From Azospirillum lipoferum 4B (GTDB taxonomy: Bacteria; Pseudomonadota; Alphaproteobacteria; Azospirillales; Azospirillaceae): a DNA stretch of 64,000 nt. Made by a program: the position numbers and the translations under genes. Of the stretch, positions 8,390 to 17,408 are shown in pieces. The stretch lies in NCBI RefSeq assembly GCF_000283655.1, contig NC_016623.1:124001-188000 (forward strand), written 5' to 3'. Position 1 is the first letter of the stretch. Each line of letters begins with the position of its first letter. The notes under the pieces were generated by a model. The model had not been told where the DNA came from. It saw only the letters and a list, made by a program, of their open reading frames with translations, and did no database searches.

Positions 8390-9575
8390 GACGCACCTCG
8401 CCGCGGCCGGCACCCTCGCCCCGGTCCAGCGCCGCCAGCAGCGCTGCGCGGGAGATGACGCCGACAAAGCGACCGTCCGCCTCCACCACCGGCAGCGGGC
8501 AGGGCGCCGCGGCGACCCGGCCGAACAGCGCGTGCAACGGGGTGTCAGCGGCCACGGGTTCCAGCCCGAACAGCGCCGAACTGCAGTCGCCGGCCAGAAC
8601 GCCGCGGAAATGGCCGGCGGCATCGGTGCGGTAACGGAAACGCGTCCCCTCCCCGTCCCCCATGGCGTCTGCCGGTGTCGGCGGGCGGGCGAGGTCGCGG
8701 GCGCGCAGAACGCGGGTGGAATCGACGCCGCGGAAGAAGGCGCGGACATAATCGTCGGCCGGCGCCCGCAGGATCTCGGCGGGCGTGCCGATCTGGGCGA
8801 TGCGCCCGTCCTCCATCACCGCGATGCGGTCGGCCAGCCGCATCGCCTCCTCCGCATCGTGGGAAATGAAGACGATGGTCCGGGAATCCTCGCGCTGAAG
8901 CCGCAGAAGCTCGTCCTGCATATCGGTGCGGATCAGCGGATCGAGCGCGGAGAAGGCTTCATCCATCAGCATGATCGTCGGATTCTTGGCGAGCGCGCGG
9001 GCAAGCCCGACCCGCTGCTGCATGCCGCCCGACAGTTCATCCGGATAGCGGTCGGCATAGGCGCCCAGCCCCACCCGCTCCAGCGCCGCCATGGCCGCCT
9101 TGCGCCGCTGCCCGCCCGCGACCCCGGCGACCTCCAGCCCGAAGACGGCATTCTCCAGGGCGGTGCGGTTGGGCAGCAGGGCGAAGGACTGGAAGACCAT
9201 GCTCATGTCCCGCCGCAGCACCTCGACCAGTTCGCCGTAGGACAGGCGGGTCAGGTCACGGCCGTCCAGCCGGATCTCCCCCTCAGACGGCTCGATCAAC
9301 CGGTTCAGCAGACGGACGATGGTCGATTTGCCGGACCCGGACAGGCCCATGATGACGAAGATCTCGCCGGCCCGGATGTCGAAGCTGGCCTCCGCCACGC
9401 CGACATTGACGTTCAGCGTCCGCAGCACCTCCGCCTTCGTCGCGCCGCGGCGCAGCATCTCCAGCGCCGGACGCGGGTCGTCGGCGAAGACCTTGCGCAG
9501 GCCGCGAACCGTCAGGCGCACCTCTCCAGTCCACGTCGAAGACGAGCCGGTGGATGTGGGCAGGTTCATGGACAT
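8382..9575 (-). CDS. choV: Choline/betaine ABC transporter ATP-binding protein
   Basis: 397 residues from the ATG at 9575 (MSMNLPTS); an alternative ATG lies two codons on. ProV/OpuAA-type ATPase with Walker A GLSGSGKST, Q-loop MVFQSFALLPNRT, signature ELSGGMQQRVGLARALA, Walker B TIMLMDEAFSALDP and switch His in VFISHDAEEAMRLADR. The C-terminal part from about residue 285 carries a CBS-like region (PLPVVEADGRFVGVISRAALL), which in relatives senses ionic strength. It is the first gene of the choVW transcript, with a BetI-like operator about 155 bp upstream. Confidence 0.92.
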   Translation of the reverse strand: MSMNLPTSTGSSSTWTGEVRLTVRGLRKVFADDPRPALEMLRRGATKAEVLRTLNVNVGVAEASFDIRAGEIFVIMGLSGSGKSTIVRLLNRLIEPSEGEIRLDGRDLTRLSYGELVEVLRRDMSMVFQSFALLPNRTALENAVFGLEVAGVAGGQRRKAAMAALERVGLGAYADRYPDELSGGMQQRVGLARALAKNPTIMLMDEAFSALDPLIRTDMQDELLRLQREDSRTIVFISHDAEEAMRLADRIAVMEDGRIAQIGTPAEILRAPADDYVRAFFRGVDSTRVLRARDLARPPTPADAMGDGEGTRFRYRTDAAGHFRGVLAGDCSSALFGLEPVAADTPLHALFGRVAAAPCPLPVVEADGRFVGVISRAALLAALDRGEGAGRGEVRHG

Positions 9576-10375
9576 GGCAAGACTTCCGGAACGCAACAGA
9601 ACGGGATGATGGCAATCGGGCCGTAGATTGCCCCGAGACGAGGGCGCGGTCGATAGCCGCGTTCACGGAATTTGCATTTTGATGACGACGTTGCCCATCT
9701 CGCCGCACCGGGCAGCGCATTTTATTTTGATTGATCGTTCAATGAAAAATACCGCCGCGGCTTCGGGAAGTCGGCCATTCTCTGCCATTTTCAATCTGGA
9801 AGAGCAGGGCCAGACGGTTGCGGCGCGGATCGGCAGGGTTTGCCGGATTTGACTTCCGGGCGCGTCTTCACCGGATTGGCGGGATTGTGGGCGCCTTCTG
9901 TATCCTGTCGAAAGTTGTATCTGCTGTGGTTGCCGCCCTTGGGTTTGTCGCTGTTGCGGTCGTTGGGCGGCCCTGGCAAGCGACCTCCGGTTCGAACGCT
10001 CAGGGGGACCCTGAGGCAACGGCTTGGCGGCTTGGCGAAAGCGCAAAGTGGCTCCGAATTTTCCCTTTCCACCTGCGACTGTCGGGGATTGATTCCACTT
10101 CTGTTGAGCATGACCCTGGCGAATGGCCGATCGGACGTATGTATCAGTAAGTAAAATATGCAGGGTCGAACGTTTTAGGCCTTCGATCCACCGTGTACGA
10201 AATATTTATCTAAAAAATTACACTTCATGCATGCGTAATCTTGGTGCTTTATAGTCGCACGTCGTTCCGCGGTTTGAAGCGATTGTTGGCTGCAACAATC
10301 CACCCAGGCTGCTGGCCGGAGGCCAGCGGCTGCGGCAGCCGCACGAAAGAATTCGGAATAGAGGATCGTCCGAGC
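9576..10375. other. 800-bp intergenic region between choV and the chemoreceptor
   Basis: Apart from the BetI-like operator at 9730-9743 I see no convincing gene. Frames of around 110 codons exist in 9818-10154, but they overlap each other on both strands and show no family signature. The right end (about 10150-10240) is AT-rich (TACGAAATATTTATCTAAAAAATT-like composition) and probably holds the chemoreceptor promoter. Confidence 0.5.
9730..9743 (-). promoter_or_regulatory. BetI-like operator upstream of choV
   Basis: ATTGATCGTTCAAT is a near-perfect palindrome (mismatched only at two symmetric positions) in an AT-rich pocket of otherwise GC-rich DNA. BetI boxes in proteobacteria are known to have TTGA-N-CG-N-TCAA-type cores. 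With betI encoded in the same locus, repression of choVW by BetI is the natural reading. Confidence 0.6.
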
Positions 10376-11740
10376 ATGAGTGTCGCGCTGTCCAACGGGC
10401 ATGCCAAGCGTCTTGCCGCCTTTGCCATTACCGACGATGATCTCGCCATTCTGCGGGAGAACCGCGATTTTGCCGAGCGCAGGCTTCCCGGACTCCTTGA
10501 GCAGTGGCACCGTCACTTCGAGGCGTGGCCGGAGATCCAGTCGGCACTGAAGCGGCCGGATGTGCATGCCGCCCGTGTCGACCATTGGTCCCGCGCCGCG
10601 TCCGGACGGCTCGACGAGAGCTTCGCCGAGTCCGCCCGCCGGCTGGCGTCTCTGTTCTACGGCAACGGCGTTCCGGCCTACGCGGTCTCGATCTGCCACT
10701 TCGTCGTCAGCACGAACATCGCCCGCGAACTGGGGCTGACGGGTGGCGGGGAGGATGGCATGATCGCCGGCCTGTTCGGTGCAGCCGGCCGTCGCACCCG
10801 TGCCGCCCAGCTGGAAGCGCTGACCAAGGTGACGTGGTTCGACATGGAACTGCTGCTGGAGACCTACAAGGCCGCCGAAGAGGACAGCAAGCGCGCCACC
10901 CTGAACCGGCTGGCCGGCGATTTCGAGGACAGCGTGAAGAGCATCGTGCAGGGCACGGTCGCCGCGTCCGACCAGATGCAGGCGCATGCCCGCCGCATGT
11001 CGGAGATCGCGACCGCAACCAGCCGCCGCTCCACCGATGTCGCGTCGGAGACGGAGATCGCCTCGTCCAGCATGCAGACCGTCGCCGCCGCGACCGAGCA
11101 GCTCTCCGCTTCCATCTCCGACATCAGCCGCCACGTCAACGAATCCTCGCGCATCTCGTCCTCCGCCGTCGATGAAGCGGAGCGCACGAAGGGGACCGTC
11201 AGCGGCCTGGTCGAAGCGGCGCAGCGCATCGGCGAGGTGGTCAACCTGATCAACAACATCGCCAGCCAGACCAATCTGCTGGCCCTGAACGCCACCATCG
11301 AGGCCGCCCGCGCCGGGGAGGCCGGCAAGGGCTTCGCCGTCGTCGCCAATGAGGTGAAGCATCTGGCCAACCAGACCGCCAAGGCGACGGAGGACATCTC
11401 CACCCAGATCGCCGGCATGCAGAGCGCGGCCGGCAATGCCGCCGAGGCGATCCACGCCGTGGGCCGCACCATCACCCAGATCAACGAGATCGTCACGACC
11501 GTCGCCGCCACGGTGGAGGAACAGACCGCCGCCACCCAGGAGATCACCCGCAACGTGCAGGAGGTGGCCATCGGCGCCCGACGGGTCACCGGTTCCATCG
11601 GGCAGGTGACGCAATCCTCGGCGGAAACCGGTGGAATCGCGCAGGAGGTGCTGTCCGCCGCCGGCCTGCTGCACCGTCAGGCGGACGAGCTGAACCGGGG
11701 TGTCGACGATTTCCTCAGCCGCATCCGCTCGGCCGGCTGA
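10376..11740 (+). CDS. Globin-coupled methyl-accepting chemotaxis protein (soluble)
   Basis: 454 residues from the ATG at 10376 (GAGGA about 10 bases upstream). Residues 10-165 match the protoglobin sensor domain of HemAT-like proteins ([37 protein letters not shown]). Residues 180-454 are a methyl-accepting signalling domain with the highly conserved hairpin tip [35 protein letters not shown]. There is no membrane segment, so it is a cytoplasmic receptor. In related sensors the haem-ligating proximal His follows RRIGRV; here the aligned residue is Phe94 ([13 protein letters not shown]), so haem binding may be lost or use another ligand. No che genes are adjacent. Confidence 0.88.
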   Translation: MSVALSNGHAKRLAAFAITDDDLAILRENRDFAERRLPGLLEQWHRHFEAWPEIQSALKRPDVHAARVDHWSRAASGRLDESFAESARRLASLFYGNGVPAYAVSICHFVVSTNIARELGLTGGGEDGMIAGLFGAAGRRTRAAQLEALTKVTWFDMELLLETYKAAEEDSKRATLNRLAGDFEDSVKSIVQGTVAASDQMQAHARRMSEIATATSRRSTDVASETEIASSSMQTVAAATEQLSASISDISRHVNESSRISSSAVDEAERTKGTVSGLVEAAQRIGEVVNLINNIASQTNLLALNATIEAARAGEAGKGFAVVANEVKHLANQTAKATEDISTQIAGMQSAAGNAAEAIHAVGRTITQINEIVTTVAATVEEQTAATQEITRNVQEVAIGARRVTGSIGQVTQSSAETGGIAQEVLSAAGLLHRQADELNRGVDDFLSRIRSAG

Positions 11741-11862
11741 CCCCACCCCGCCCGCACCGCCCCCACAACGCATGGCTGCCGCGACCGCCCTGCCGCTGGA
11801 CGGAAAGGTCCTGCGGCAGGCAGCATGCTCCGGTCGCAAACTATTCGTATAGGTATGAGTCC

Positions 11863-12945
11863 GTGGCGGGTGCGGGGGATCGGACGGGAGCCGGCCGGCC
11901 GAGGGGCTGGGCCGGCAAGCTGGCGCAATGGGCGGGTCTGCTGGCGCTGTCGGGGGCAGCCACTCTGGGGCTGGCTTGGATCGGGCTGCCGGCCGCCTGG
12001 CTGATCGGGCCGATGATCGGAGCCATCGCCTTCGGCGTCGGCGGGGCCTCCATCCGGGTGCCGCCGTCCGGCTTCACCATGGCCCAGGCGATCATCGGCT
12101 GTCTCGTCGCCCATGCCGTCACCTCGTCGATCCTGCTGTCCATCGCCCGTAACTGGCCGCTGATGCTGGGAACGGTCGGGTTGACGGTGATGGTCAGCGG
12201 CATCGTCGGCTGGCTCTTCGTCCGCTACGGCAGCCTGCCCGGCACCACCGCCGCCTGGGGCGTGTCGCCGGGAGCCGCCTCGGCCATGGTCGCGATGGCG
12301 GGCCAGCATGGCGCAGACGCCCGGCTGGTCGCGGTGATGCAGTATCTGCGGGTGGTTCTGGTGGTGCTCAGCGCCTCCCTGGTCACCCATGCGCTGACCG
12401 CCGGTCCGCAAGGCCCGGTGCCGGCCGCCGCTCCGGTCGAGACCCTGGATCCGGCCGGATTGGCGGCGACCCTGCTGGTCGCCCTGGTCGGCGGCTGGAT
12501 CGGGCACCGGTTCCGCATCCCGTCGGGCGCCCTGCTGGTCCCGATGGTGCTGGGGGCGCTGGTCCAGACCGGTGCCGGGATATCGCTGCAACTGCCGCAC
12601 ATGCTGCTGACCGTCACCTATACCGTGATCGGCTGGAGCATCGGGTTGCGCTTCACCCGCGAGGTGCTGGGCCACGCGTTCCGTGCGGTGCCGCAGATGC
12701 TGCTGTCCACTGCGCTGATGATCGCGCTGTGCAGCCTGTCGGCCTGGATGCTGGTCACGCTGCTGCCGACCGACCCGCTGACCGCCTTCCTCGCCACCAG
12801 TCCGGGCGGCCTCGACTCCGTGGTGGTGATCGCGCTCGGCACCGGGGTGGATCTGCCGCTGGTCCTGGCGCTGCAGACCTTGCGGCTGTTCGTGGTGGTT
12901 CTGTGCGGACCGCCGCTGGCCCGCCTGATCGCCCGCTACGCCTGA
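11863..12945 (+). CDS. AbrB-type (AbrB-duplication) integral membrane protein
   Basis: About 360 residues with roughly ten hydrophobic segments in two similar halves, the internal duplication typical of PF05145 proteins once called ammonia monooxygenase/AbrB. Characteristic stretches are GLPAAWLIGPMIGAI, PGTTAAWGVSPGAASAMVAMA, PSGALLVPMVLGAL and FLATSPGGLDSVVVIALG. Function in the family is poorly defined, perhaps transport. The start is probably the GTG at 11863; a nearby ATG at 11855 is out of frame. Unrelated to the cytoplasmic AbrB regulator despite the name. Confidence 0.8.
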   Translation: MAGAGDRTGAGRPRGWAGKLAQWAGLLALSGAATLGLAWIGLPAAWLIGPMIGAIAFGVGGASIRVPPSGFTMAQAIIGCLVAHAVTSSILLSIARNWPLMLGTVGLTVMVSGIVGWLFVRYGSLPGTTAAWGVSPGAASAMVAMAGQHGADARLVAVMQYLRVVLVVLSASLVTHALTAGPQGPVPAAAPVETLDPAGLAATLLVALVGGWIGHRFRIPSGALLVPMVLGALVQTGAGISLQLPHMLLTVTYTVIGWSIGLRFTREVLGHAFRAVPQMLLSTALMIALCSLSAWMLVTLLPTDPLTAFLATSPGGLDSVVVIALGTGVDLPLVLALQTLRLFVVVLCGPPLARLIARYA

Positions 12946-13045
12946 GCATGCGGTGAAAGGCACTGCCGCGACGCGGCGTTGCGCCGGTGCCGATCCGGGG
13001 CGTATTCTCACGGCCCCCTACGCCCCGATCCGGAGTCCCCCGGCG

Positions 13046-14203
13046 ATGACCGACCGCCCCCACCGTCCCGAAACCATTGCCGCCGGCGCCCTGGGATTCG
13101 AGGACGCCGCCAGCGGCGCGGTCATTCCGCCGATCCATCCCTCCACCACCTACATCCGCGACCCCGACAACGGCTATGACCGCGGCCGGGTCTATGCCCG
13201 TGCCGACAACCCGACATTCGACATTCCGGCGCGGACCATCACCGAACTGGAAAAGGGCGCGGACACGCTGCTGTTCGCCTCCGGCATGGCGGCGGCGACG
13301 GCGGTGTTCCAGGCGCTCGATCCCGGCGACCATGTGATCGTTCCCGACGTGATGTACTGGGCCTTCCGCAACTGGGTGCATGGTCCGGCGACCCGCTGGG
13401 GCCTGCGGGTGGAGGGGGTGGACAGCAGCGACACCGATGCGGTCCGGGCCGCGCTGCGCCCCGGCGAGACGCGGCTGGTCTGGCTGGAGACGCCGGCCAA
13501 CCCGCTCTGGACCGTCACCGACATCGCCGCGGTGGCCGAACTCGCGCATGAGGCCGGGGCCTGGCTCGCCGTGGACAGCACGGTGGCGACCCCGGTGCTG
13601 ACCCGTCCGCTGGAACTGGGCGCCGACATCGTCATGCATTCGGCGACCAAATACCTGAACGGCCATTCGGACGTCGTCGCCGGCACCCTGACCGCCGCCC
13701 GCAAGGACGAGTTCTGGAGCCGCATCAAGGCGGTGCAGACCCAGCAGGGCGGCATCCTCGGCAGCTTCGAGGCGTGGCTTCTCCAGCGCGGGCTGCGCAC
13801 CCTGTTCGCCCGCGTCCGCTGGCAGTGCGCCGCCGCCATGACCCTGGCGGAGCGGCTGTCCGCCCATCCGCAGGTGGCGGAGGTGCTTTATCCCGGCCTG
13901 CCCGGTTTCCGCGGCCACGGCATCGCCTCGCGGCAGATGACCGGCGGCTTCGGCGGCATGCTGTCGATCCGGGTGAAGGGCGGAACCCAGGCCGCCATCG
14001 ACACCGCCGCCCATGTCGGCGTCTGGCGCCGCGCCACGTCGCTGGGCGGGGTGGAAAGCCTGATCGAACACCGCGCCAGCATCGAAGGCCCGACCTCCCC
14101 GGTTCCCGGCGACCTGCTGCGCCTGTCGGTCGGCCTTGAGTCGCCCGACGACCTGTTCGAAGATCTGGGCCAGGCACTCAATCGGGCTAGCCGCCAGGGC
14201 TGA
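13046..14203 (+). CDS. metC: Cys/Met metabolism PLP-dependent enzyme, cystathionine beta-lyase-like
   Basis: 385 residues of the gamma-family PLP enzymes. Visible motifs: substrate-side PPIHPSTTYIRD, YARADNPTF, the phosphate-binding ASGMAAATAVFQAL, WLETPANPLW with the PLP-ring Asp later in AVDSTVATPVL, and the Schiff-base lysine Lys202 in HSATKYLNGHSDV. The C-terminus has the substrate Arg region LLRLSVGLESPDDLFEDL. It probably cleaves cystathionine to homocysteine; cystathionine gamma-synthase or another C-S lyase cannot be excluded. It stands alone after the AbrB-type gene. Confidence 0.82.
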   Translation: MTDRPHRPETIAAGALGFEDAASGAVIPPIHPSTTYIRDPDNGYDRGRVYARADNPTFDIPARTITELEKGADTLLFASGMAAATAVFQALDPGDHVIVPDVMYWAFRNWVHGPATRWGLRVEGVDSSDTDAVRAALRPGETRLVWLETPANPLWTVTDIAAVAELAHEAGAWLAVDSTVATPVLTRPLELGADIVMHSATKYLNGHSDVVAGTLTAARKDEFWSRIKAVQTQQGGILGSFEAWLLQRGLRTLFARVRWQCAAAMTLAERLSAHPQVAEVLYPGLPGFRGHGIASRQMTGGFGGMLSIRVKGGTQAAIDTAAHVGVWRRATSLGGVESLIEHRASIEGPTSPVPGDLLRLSVGLESPDDLFEDLGQALNRASRQG

Positions 14204-14293
14204 GGGACGCCCTCATCCCCCTCGTCGCCCGGCAATATCGACGCAGCCACCGGCCGCAGCCGCTTTTCCGAGTACCCCCAACGCGGATAGGGC

Positions 14294-14342
14294 TTGACAG
14301 TGAGAATGATTCGCGACGTTATTCCCTGAGAATCAGTCGCAC
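14294..14342 (+). promoter_or_regulatory. Promoter with two Fur-like boxes upstream of imelysin gene
   Basis: TTGACA at 14294-14299 is followed 17-18 bases later by CGTTAT/GTTATT as a possible -10. Overlapping it are two similar sites, TGAGAATGATTCGC at 14301-14314 and TGAGAATCAGTCGCA at 14327-14341. They resemble Fur boxes of the GCGAATGATTCGC type. A third similar site precedes the gene at 24575. Iron repression of the cluster that starts at 14383 is the likely meaning. Confidence 0.6.
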
Positions 14343-14382
14343 TTGCTGTCATTTCAGACCACCGACGTTCGAGGAGACCTCC

Positions 14383-15657
14383 ATGTCGAAGCGCGCTGCC
14401 GGCCTTGCCGCCGTAGCCGTCGTTGCCCTGATGCCGTTCGCCGCCCAGGCGGCGGCGCCGGCCTACAAGGACGTGGCGAAGAACTACGCCGACATCGCCC
14501 ATGCCGCCTATGAGGACGCCACCAACGGCGCCAAGGCCCTGAAGAAGGCGGTGGACGCTCTGGTCGCCAACCCGACGGAAGAGACGCTGGCGAAGGCGCG
14601 CGAGGCCTGGAAGGTCGCCCGCGTCCCCTACATGCAGACGGAAGCCTTCCGCTTCGGCAACCCGATCGTCGACGAATGGGAAGGCAAGGTGAATGCCTGG
14701 CCGCTGGACGAGGGCCTGATCGACTATGTCGACGACGGCTATGCCGGCGGAGAGAGCAACCCCTACGCCAAGGCCAATGTCATCGCCAACCCGAAGATCA
14801 CGGCCGGCGGCAAGACGATCAACGCGTCGAAGATCACCAAGAGCCTGCTGAGCGAGAAGCTGCACGAGGCCGGCAAGGTCGAGGCGAACGTCGCCACCGG
14901 CTATCACGCCGTCGAATTCCTGCTGTGGGGCCAGGATCTGCATGGCACCGGCCCCGGTGCCGGCGAGCGCAAGGCCACCGACTATGCCAAGGGCAAGGAT
15001 TGCACCAACGGCCATTGCGACCGCCGCGCCCAGTATCTGACCGTCGCCACCCAGATGCTGGTCGACGACCTCGCCGAGATGACCGCCGACTGGGCGCCGA
15101 AGGGCAAGGCCCGCGCCTCCATCGCCAAGGCCCCGGAAGGTGAGGGCATCGCCCGCATGCTGACCGGCCTGGGTTCGCTGAGCTACGGCGAGTTGGCGGG
15201 CGAGCGCATGAAGCTCGGCCTGATGCTGCACGATCCGGAGGAGGAGCATGACTGCTTCTCCGACAACACCCACAACTCGCACTATTACGACGAAGTCGGC
15301 ATGGTGAACGTCTACACCGGCAGCTACAAGCGCACCGACGGCAAGACCGTGTCGGGCGCCTCGCTGTCGCAGCTGGTCGCCGCCAAGTCCGCCGATGCCG
15401 ACGCCGCGGTGAAGACCGCCATGGCCGAGACCATGAAGGCGATGCAGGCGATCAAGGACACCGCCGACAGCGGCAAGATGGCCTACGACCAGATGATTGC
15501 CGCCGACAACGAGGTGGGCAACAAGCTGGTGGCCACCGCCGTCGACCGTCTTGTCGACCAGAAGAAGGCGCTGGAAGGCGCCGTCAGCACCCTGGGCGTC
15601 TCCATCAACGTCCAGGGGTCCGACAGCCTCGACGATCCGTCGAAGGTCGGCAAGTAA
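14383..15657 (+). CDS. Imelysin family (IrpA-like) periplasmic protein
   Basis: 424 residues with a signal peptide (MSKRAAGLAAVAVVALMPFAAQAAA) and the imelysin/M75 fold. The conserved motif GYHAVEFLLWGQDLHG is intact, as are the WKVARVPYMQTEAFRFG helix and the LGSLSYGELAGERMKLGL repeat of the two-bundle fold. IrpA-like proteins are iron-regulated periplasmic or outer-membrane-associated proteins linked to iron uptake. AGGAG precedes the ATG, and Fur-like boxes lie 45-90 bp upstream. It heads the cluster to 21020 but a strong terminator-like hairpin (15667-15765) separates it from the next gene, so its message may be more abundant. Confidence 0.9.
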   Translation: MSKRAAGLAAVAVVALMPFAAQAAAPAYKDVAKNYADIAHAAYEDATNGAKALKKAVDALVANPTEETLAKAREAWKVARVPYMQTEAFRFGNPIVDEWEGKVNAWPLDEGLIDYVDDGYAGGESNPYAKANVIANPKITAGGKTINASKITKSLLSEKLHEAGKVEANVATGYHAVEFLLWGQDLHGTGPGAGERKATDYAKGKDCTNGHCDRRAQYLTVATQMLVDDLAEMTADWAPKGKARASIAKAPEGEGIARMLTGLGSLSYGELAGERMKLGLMLHDPEEEHDCFSDNTHNSHYYDEVGMVNVYTGSYKRTDGKTVSGASLSQLVAAKSADADAAVKTAMAETMKAMQAIKDTADSGKMAYDQMIAADNEVGNKLVATAVDRLVDQKKALEGAVSTLGVSINVQGSDSLDDPSKVGK

Positions 15658-15666
15658 GCCTGCATC

Positions 15667-15765
15667 CGGCTCCGGTCCCGCGCCCCATCCGCGCATGACC
15701 GTCCCCCCCACCTTCCCTTCCGGGCCGTTCCGGCGCGGATGGGGCGGGGCCGGAGCCGGCTTTTT
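15667..15765 (+). terminator. Intrinsic terminator/attenuator after the imelysin gene
   Basis: Arms 15667-15694 and 15733-15758 pair over about 26 bases with one small bulge, and the right arm is followed by GC and TTTTT at 15761-15765. The 38-base loop is C-rich. It would reduce read-through from the imelysin gene into the multicopper oxidase gene. Confidence 0.7.
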
Positions 15766-15792
15766 CCCGTCTGCCGTTTTCGGACCGCCGTC

Positions 15793-17277
15793 ATGCCGCA
15801 CCGCCTCGCCGCACTCCTGTCCCGCCGTGCCCTTCTACGCGCCGGGGGAGCCGCCGTCGCGGCGACGGCACTGGGCGGCACCGGGGTCGCCGCACCGGCT
15901 GCCGGTGCCCTGAAGCCCGGCCTTGGCGGACCGGCGCCGATCACTTCCACCGGCGATCTGGTCGAAGTGGAACTGGTCGCCAAGCAGCGCCTTCAGCGCA
16001 TCCTGCCGGAGCCTGCCGAACCGTCGCCGCTGATCACCTACGCCGACAGCTTCCCCGGTCCGATCATCCGCATGCGCAAGGGCCAGCGGCTGCGCGCCAC
16101 CCTGGTCAACGGATTGGACGAGCACACCTCGATCCACTGGCACGGCATCCGCCTGCCGAACCTGGAAGACGGTGTGCCCTACCTGACCCAGCCGCCGACC
16201 AAGCCCGGCGAGCGCCATGTCTATGAATTCACCCCGCCCGACGCCGGATCCTTCTTCTTCCATCCCCATTGCAACACCGTGGAGCTGCTGGGCCGCGGCC
16301 TAGCCGGCGTGCTGATCGTGGAGGAGCCGGACGCGCCGAAGTTCGACGCCGACATCGTCTGTCTGGTCAAGGACTGGATACTGGACAAGTCCGGCAGCTT
16401 CGGCACCTTCATCACCGACCGCGGCGCCGCCCGCGCCGGCACCTTCGGCAGCGTGTCGACCGTCAACGGCGCCATCGATCCGGTGATCGAGGTCCCGACC
16501 AACGGCGACATCCGCGCCCGCTTCTACAACGTCGACAGCACCCGCGTCGTCGACCTGCGGGTGGAGGGGGCGGAGGCCTGGATCGTCGCGGTCGACGGCA
16601 ACCCGCTGCCGCCCCGCCCGTTGGACGGCTGGCCGATGGGACCGGCGATGCGCATCGACGTGCTGTTCCGCGCCCCGGCCAAGGCCGGCCAGACCCTGCG
16701 GCTGACCAACGTCTATTCCGCCGAGCCCAGGCCGCTCGCCACCTTCCGCGCCGTCGGCCCCGCACTGCCCAACAAGCGCTTCAAGCCGCGCGCCCTGCCC
16801 GCCTCCGCCATTCCCGAGCCGGATCTGAAGGACGCGCCGGTCATCCCGATGGCCTTCTCCGCCACCGCGGTGGCGCAGAGCTTCGAGCCGGCGATCCTGG
16901 CCGGGCTGCCCTATGCCGACTCGCTCTGCCTGTCGGCGAAGACCTTCTGGGCAATCAACCAGCAGAGCTGGCCGGAGGGCGGGCACGAGCATCTGCCGCC
17001 GCCGCTGGTCACGCTGGAGAAGGGCCGGAGCTACATCTTCGAGCTGGCCAACCTGACGCCGCACCTGCACCCGATCCACATCCACGGCTATACCTTCAAG
17101 GTGCTGTCGTCGGACGGCCGCAAGGTGGTGCCCCACCATGCCGACACCGTCCTGCTGGAGCCGAAGGAACGCCTGCGCGTCGCCATCAAGGCCGACAACC
17201 CCGGCGACTGGATGTTCCACTGCCACATCATCGAACACCAGGACACCGGCATGATGGGATACATCCGCGTTGCTTGA
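15793..17277 (+). CDS. Multicopper oxidase, Tat-exported
   Basis: 494 residues from the ATG at 15793. The N-terminus has a Tat-type leader (SRRALLRAGGAAVAATALG). All four copper-binding motifs of the laccase/CueO/bilirubin-oxidase family are present: HWHG (115-118), FFFHPHC (154-160), HLHPIHIHG, and the type 1 site HCHIIEHQDTGMM near the C-terminus. It should oxidise a small substrate or metal (Fe(II), Cu(I)) in the periplasm while reducing oxygen to water. The placement between imelysin and di-heme genes favours a ferroxidase-like role. No Met-rich CueO insert is evident. The next frame overlaps its end by 8 bp. Confidence 0.9.
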   Translation: MPHRLAALLSRRALLRAGGAAVAATALGGTGVAAPAAGALKPGLGGPAPITSTGDLVEVELVAKQRLQRILPEPAEPSPLITYADSFPGPIIRMRKGQRLRATLVNGLDEHTSIHWHGIRLPNLEDGVPYLTQPPTKPGERHVYEFTPPDAGSFFFHPHCNTVELLGRGLAGVLIVEEPDAPKFDADIVCLVKDWILDKSGSFGTFITDRGAARAGTFGSVSTVNGAIDPVIEVPTNGDIRARFYNVDSTRVVDLRVEGAEAWIVAVDGNPLPPRPLDGWPMGPAMRIDVLFRAPAKAGQTLRLTNVYSAEPRPLATFRAVGPALPNKRFKPRALPASAIPEPDLKDAPVIPMAFSATAVAQSFEPAILAGLPYADSLCLSAKTFWAINQQSWPEGGHEHLPPPLVTLEKGRSYIFELANLTPHLHPIHIHGYTFKVLSSDGRKVVPHHADTVLLEPKERLRVAIKADNPGDWMFHCHIIEHQDTGMMGYIRVA

Positions 17278-17323
17278 AAAGCTTGGATGCAAGGCGGAGC
17301 GCCATCCAATGGAAACCGGTTCC

Positions 17324-17408
17324 CGTCATCCCCGCGAAGGCGGGGATCCAGTCCTTCCCGCGAGTGCCATCATGCAGACCCTGGATCCCCGCCTTCGCGG
17401 GGATGACG
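17324..17408. repeat. Palindromic repeat with 28-bp inverted arms
   Basis: Arms 17324-17351 and 17381-17408 are perfect inverted copies (core CATCCCCGCGAAGGCGGGGAT) around a 29-base loop. This palindrome type is widespread as dispersed non-coding repeats in proteobacteria. It lies between the multicopper oxidase stop and the mature part of the di-heme protein, and contains the best start codon (ATG 17372) of that gene. Confidence 0.85.

Noticed and set aside
9818-10154. Overlapping frames of about 105-110 codons in the choV-chemoreceptor gap
   Set aside because: Frames on both strands overlap each other, lack ribosome sites and family signatures, and the encoded sequences look non-protein-like.
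17324-17408. Palindrome considered as a rho-independent terminator
   Set aside because: The 28-bp arms with a 29-base loop and no T-run fit a dispersed repeat better than a terminator, although it may still affect transcription.
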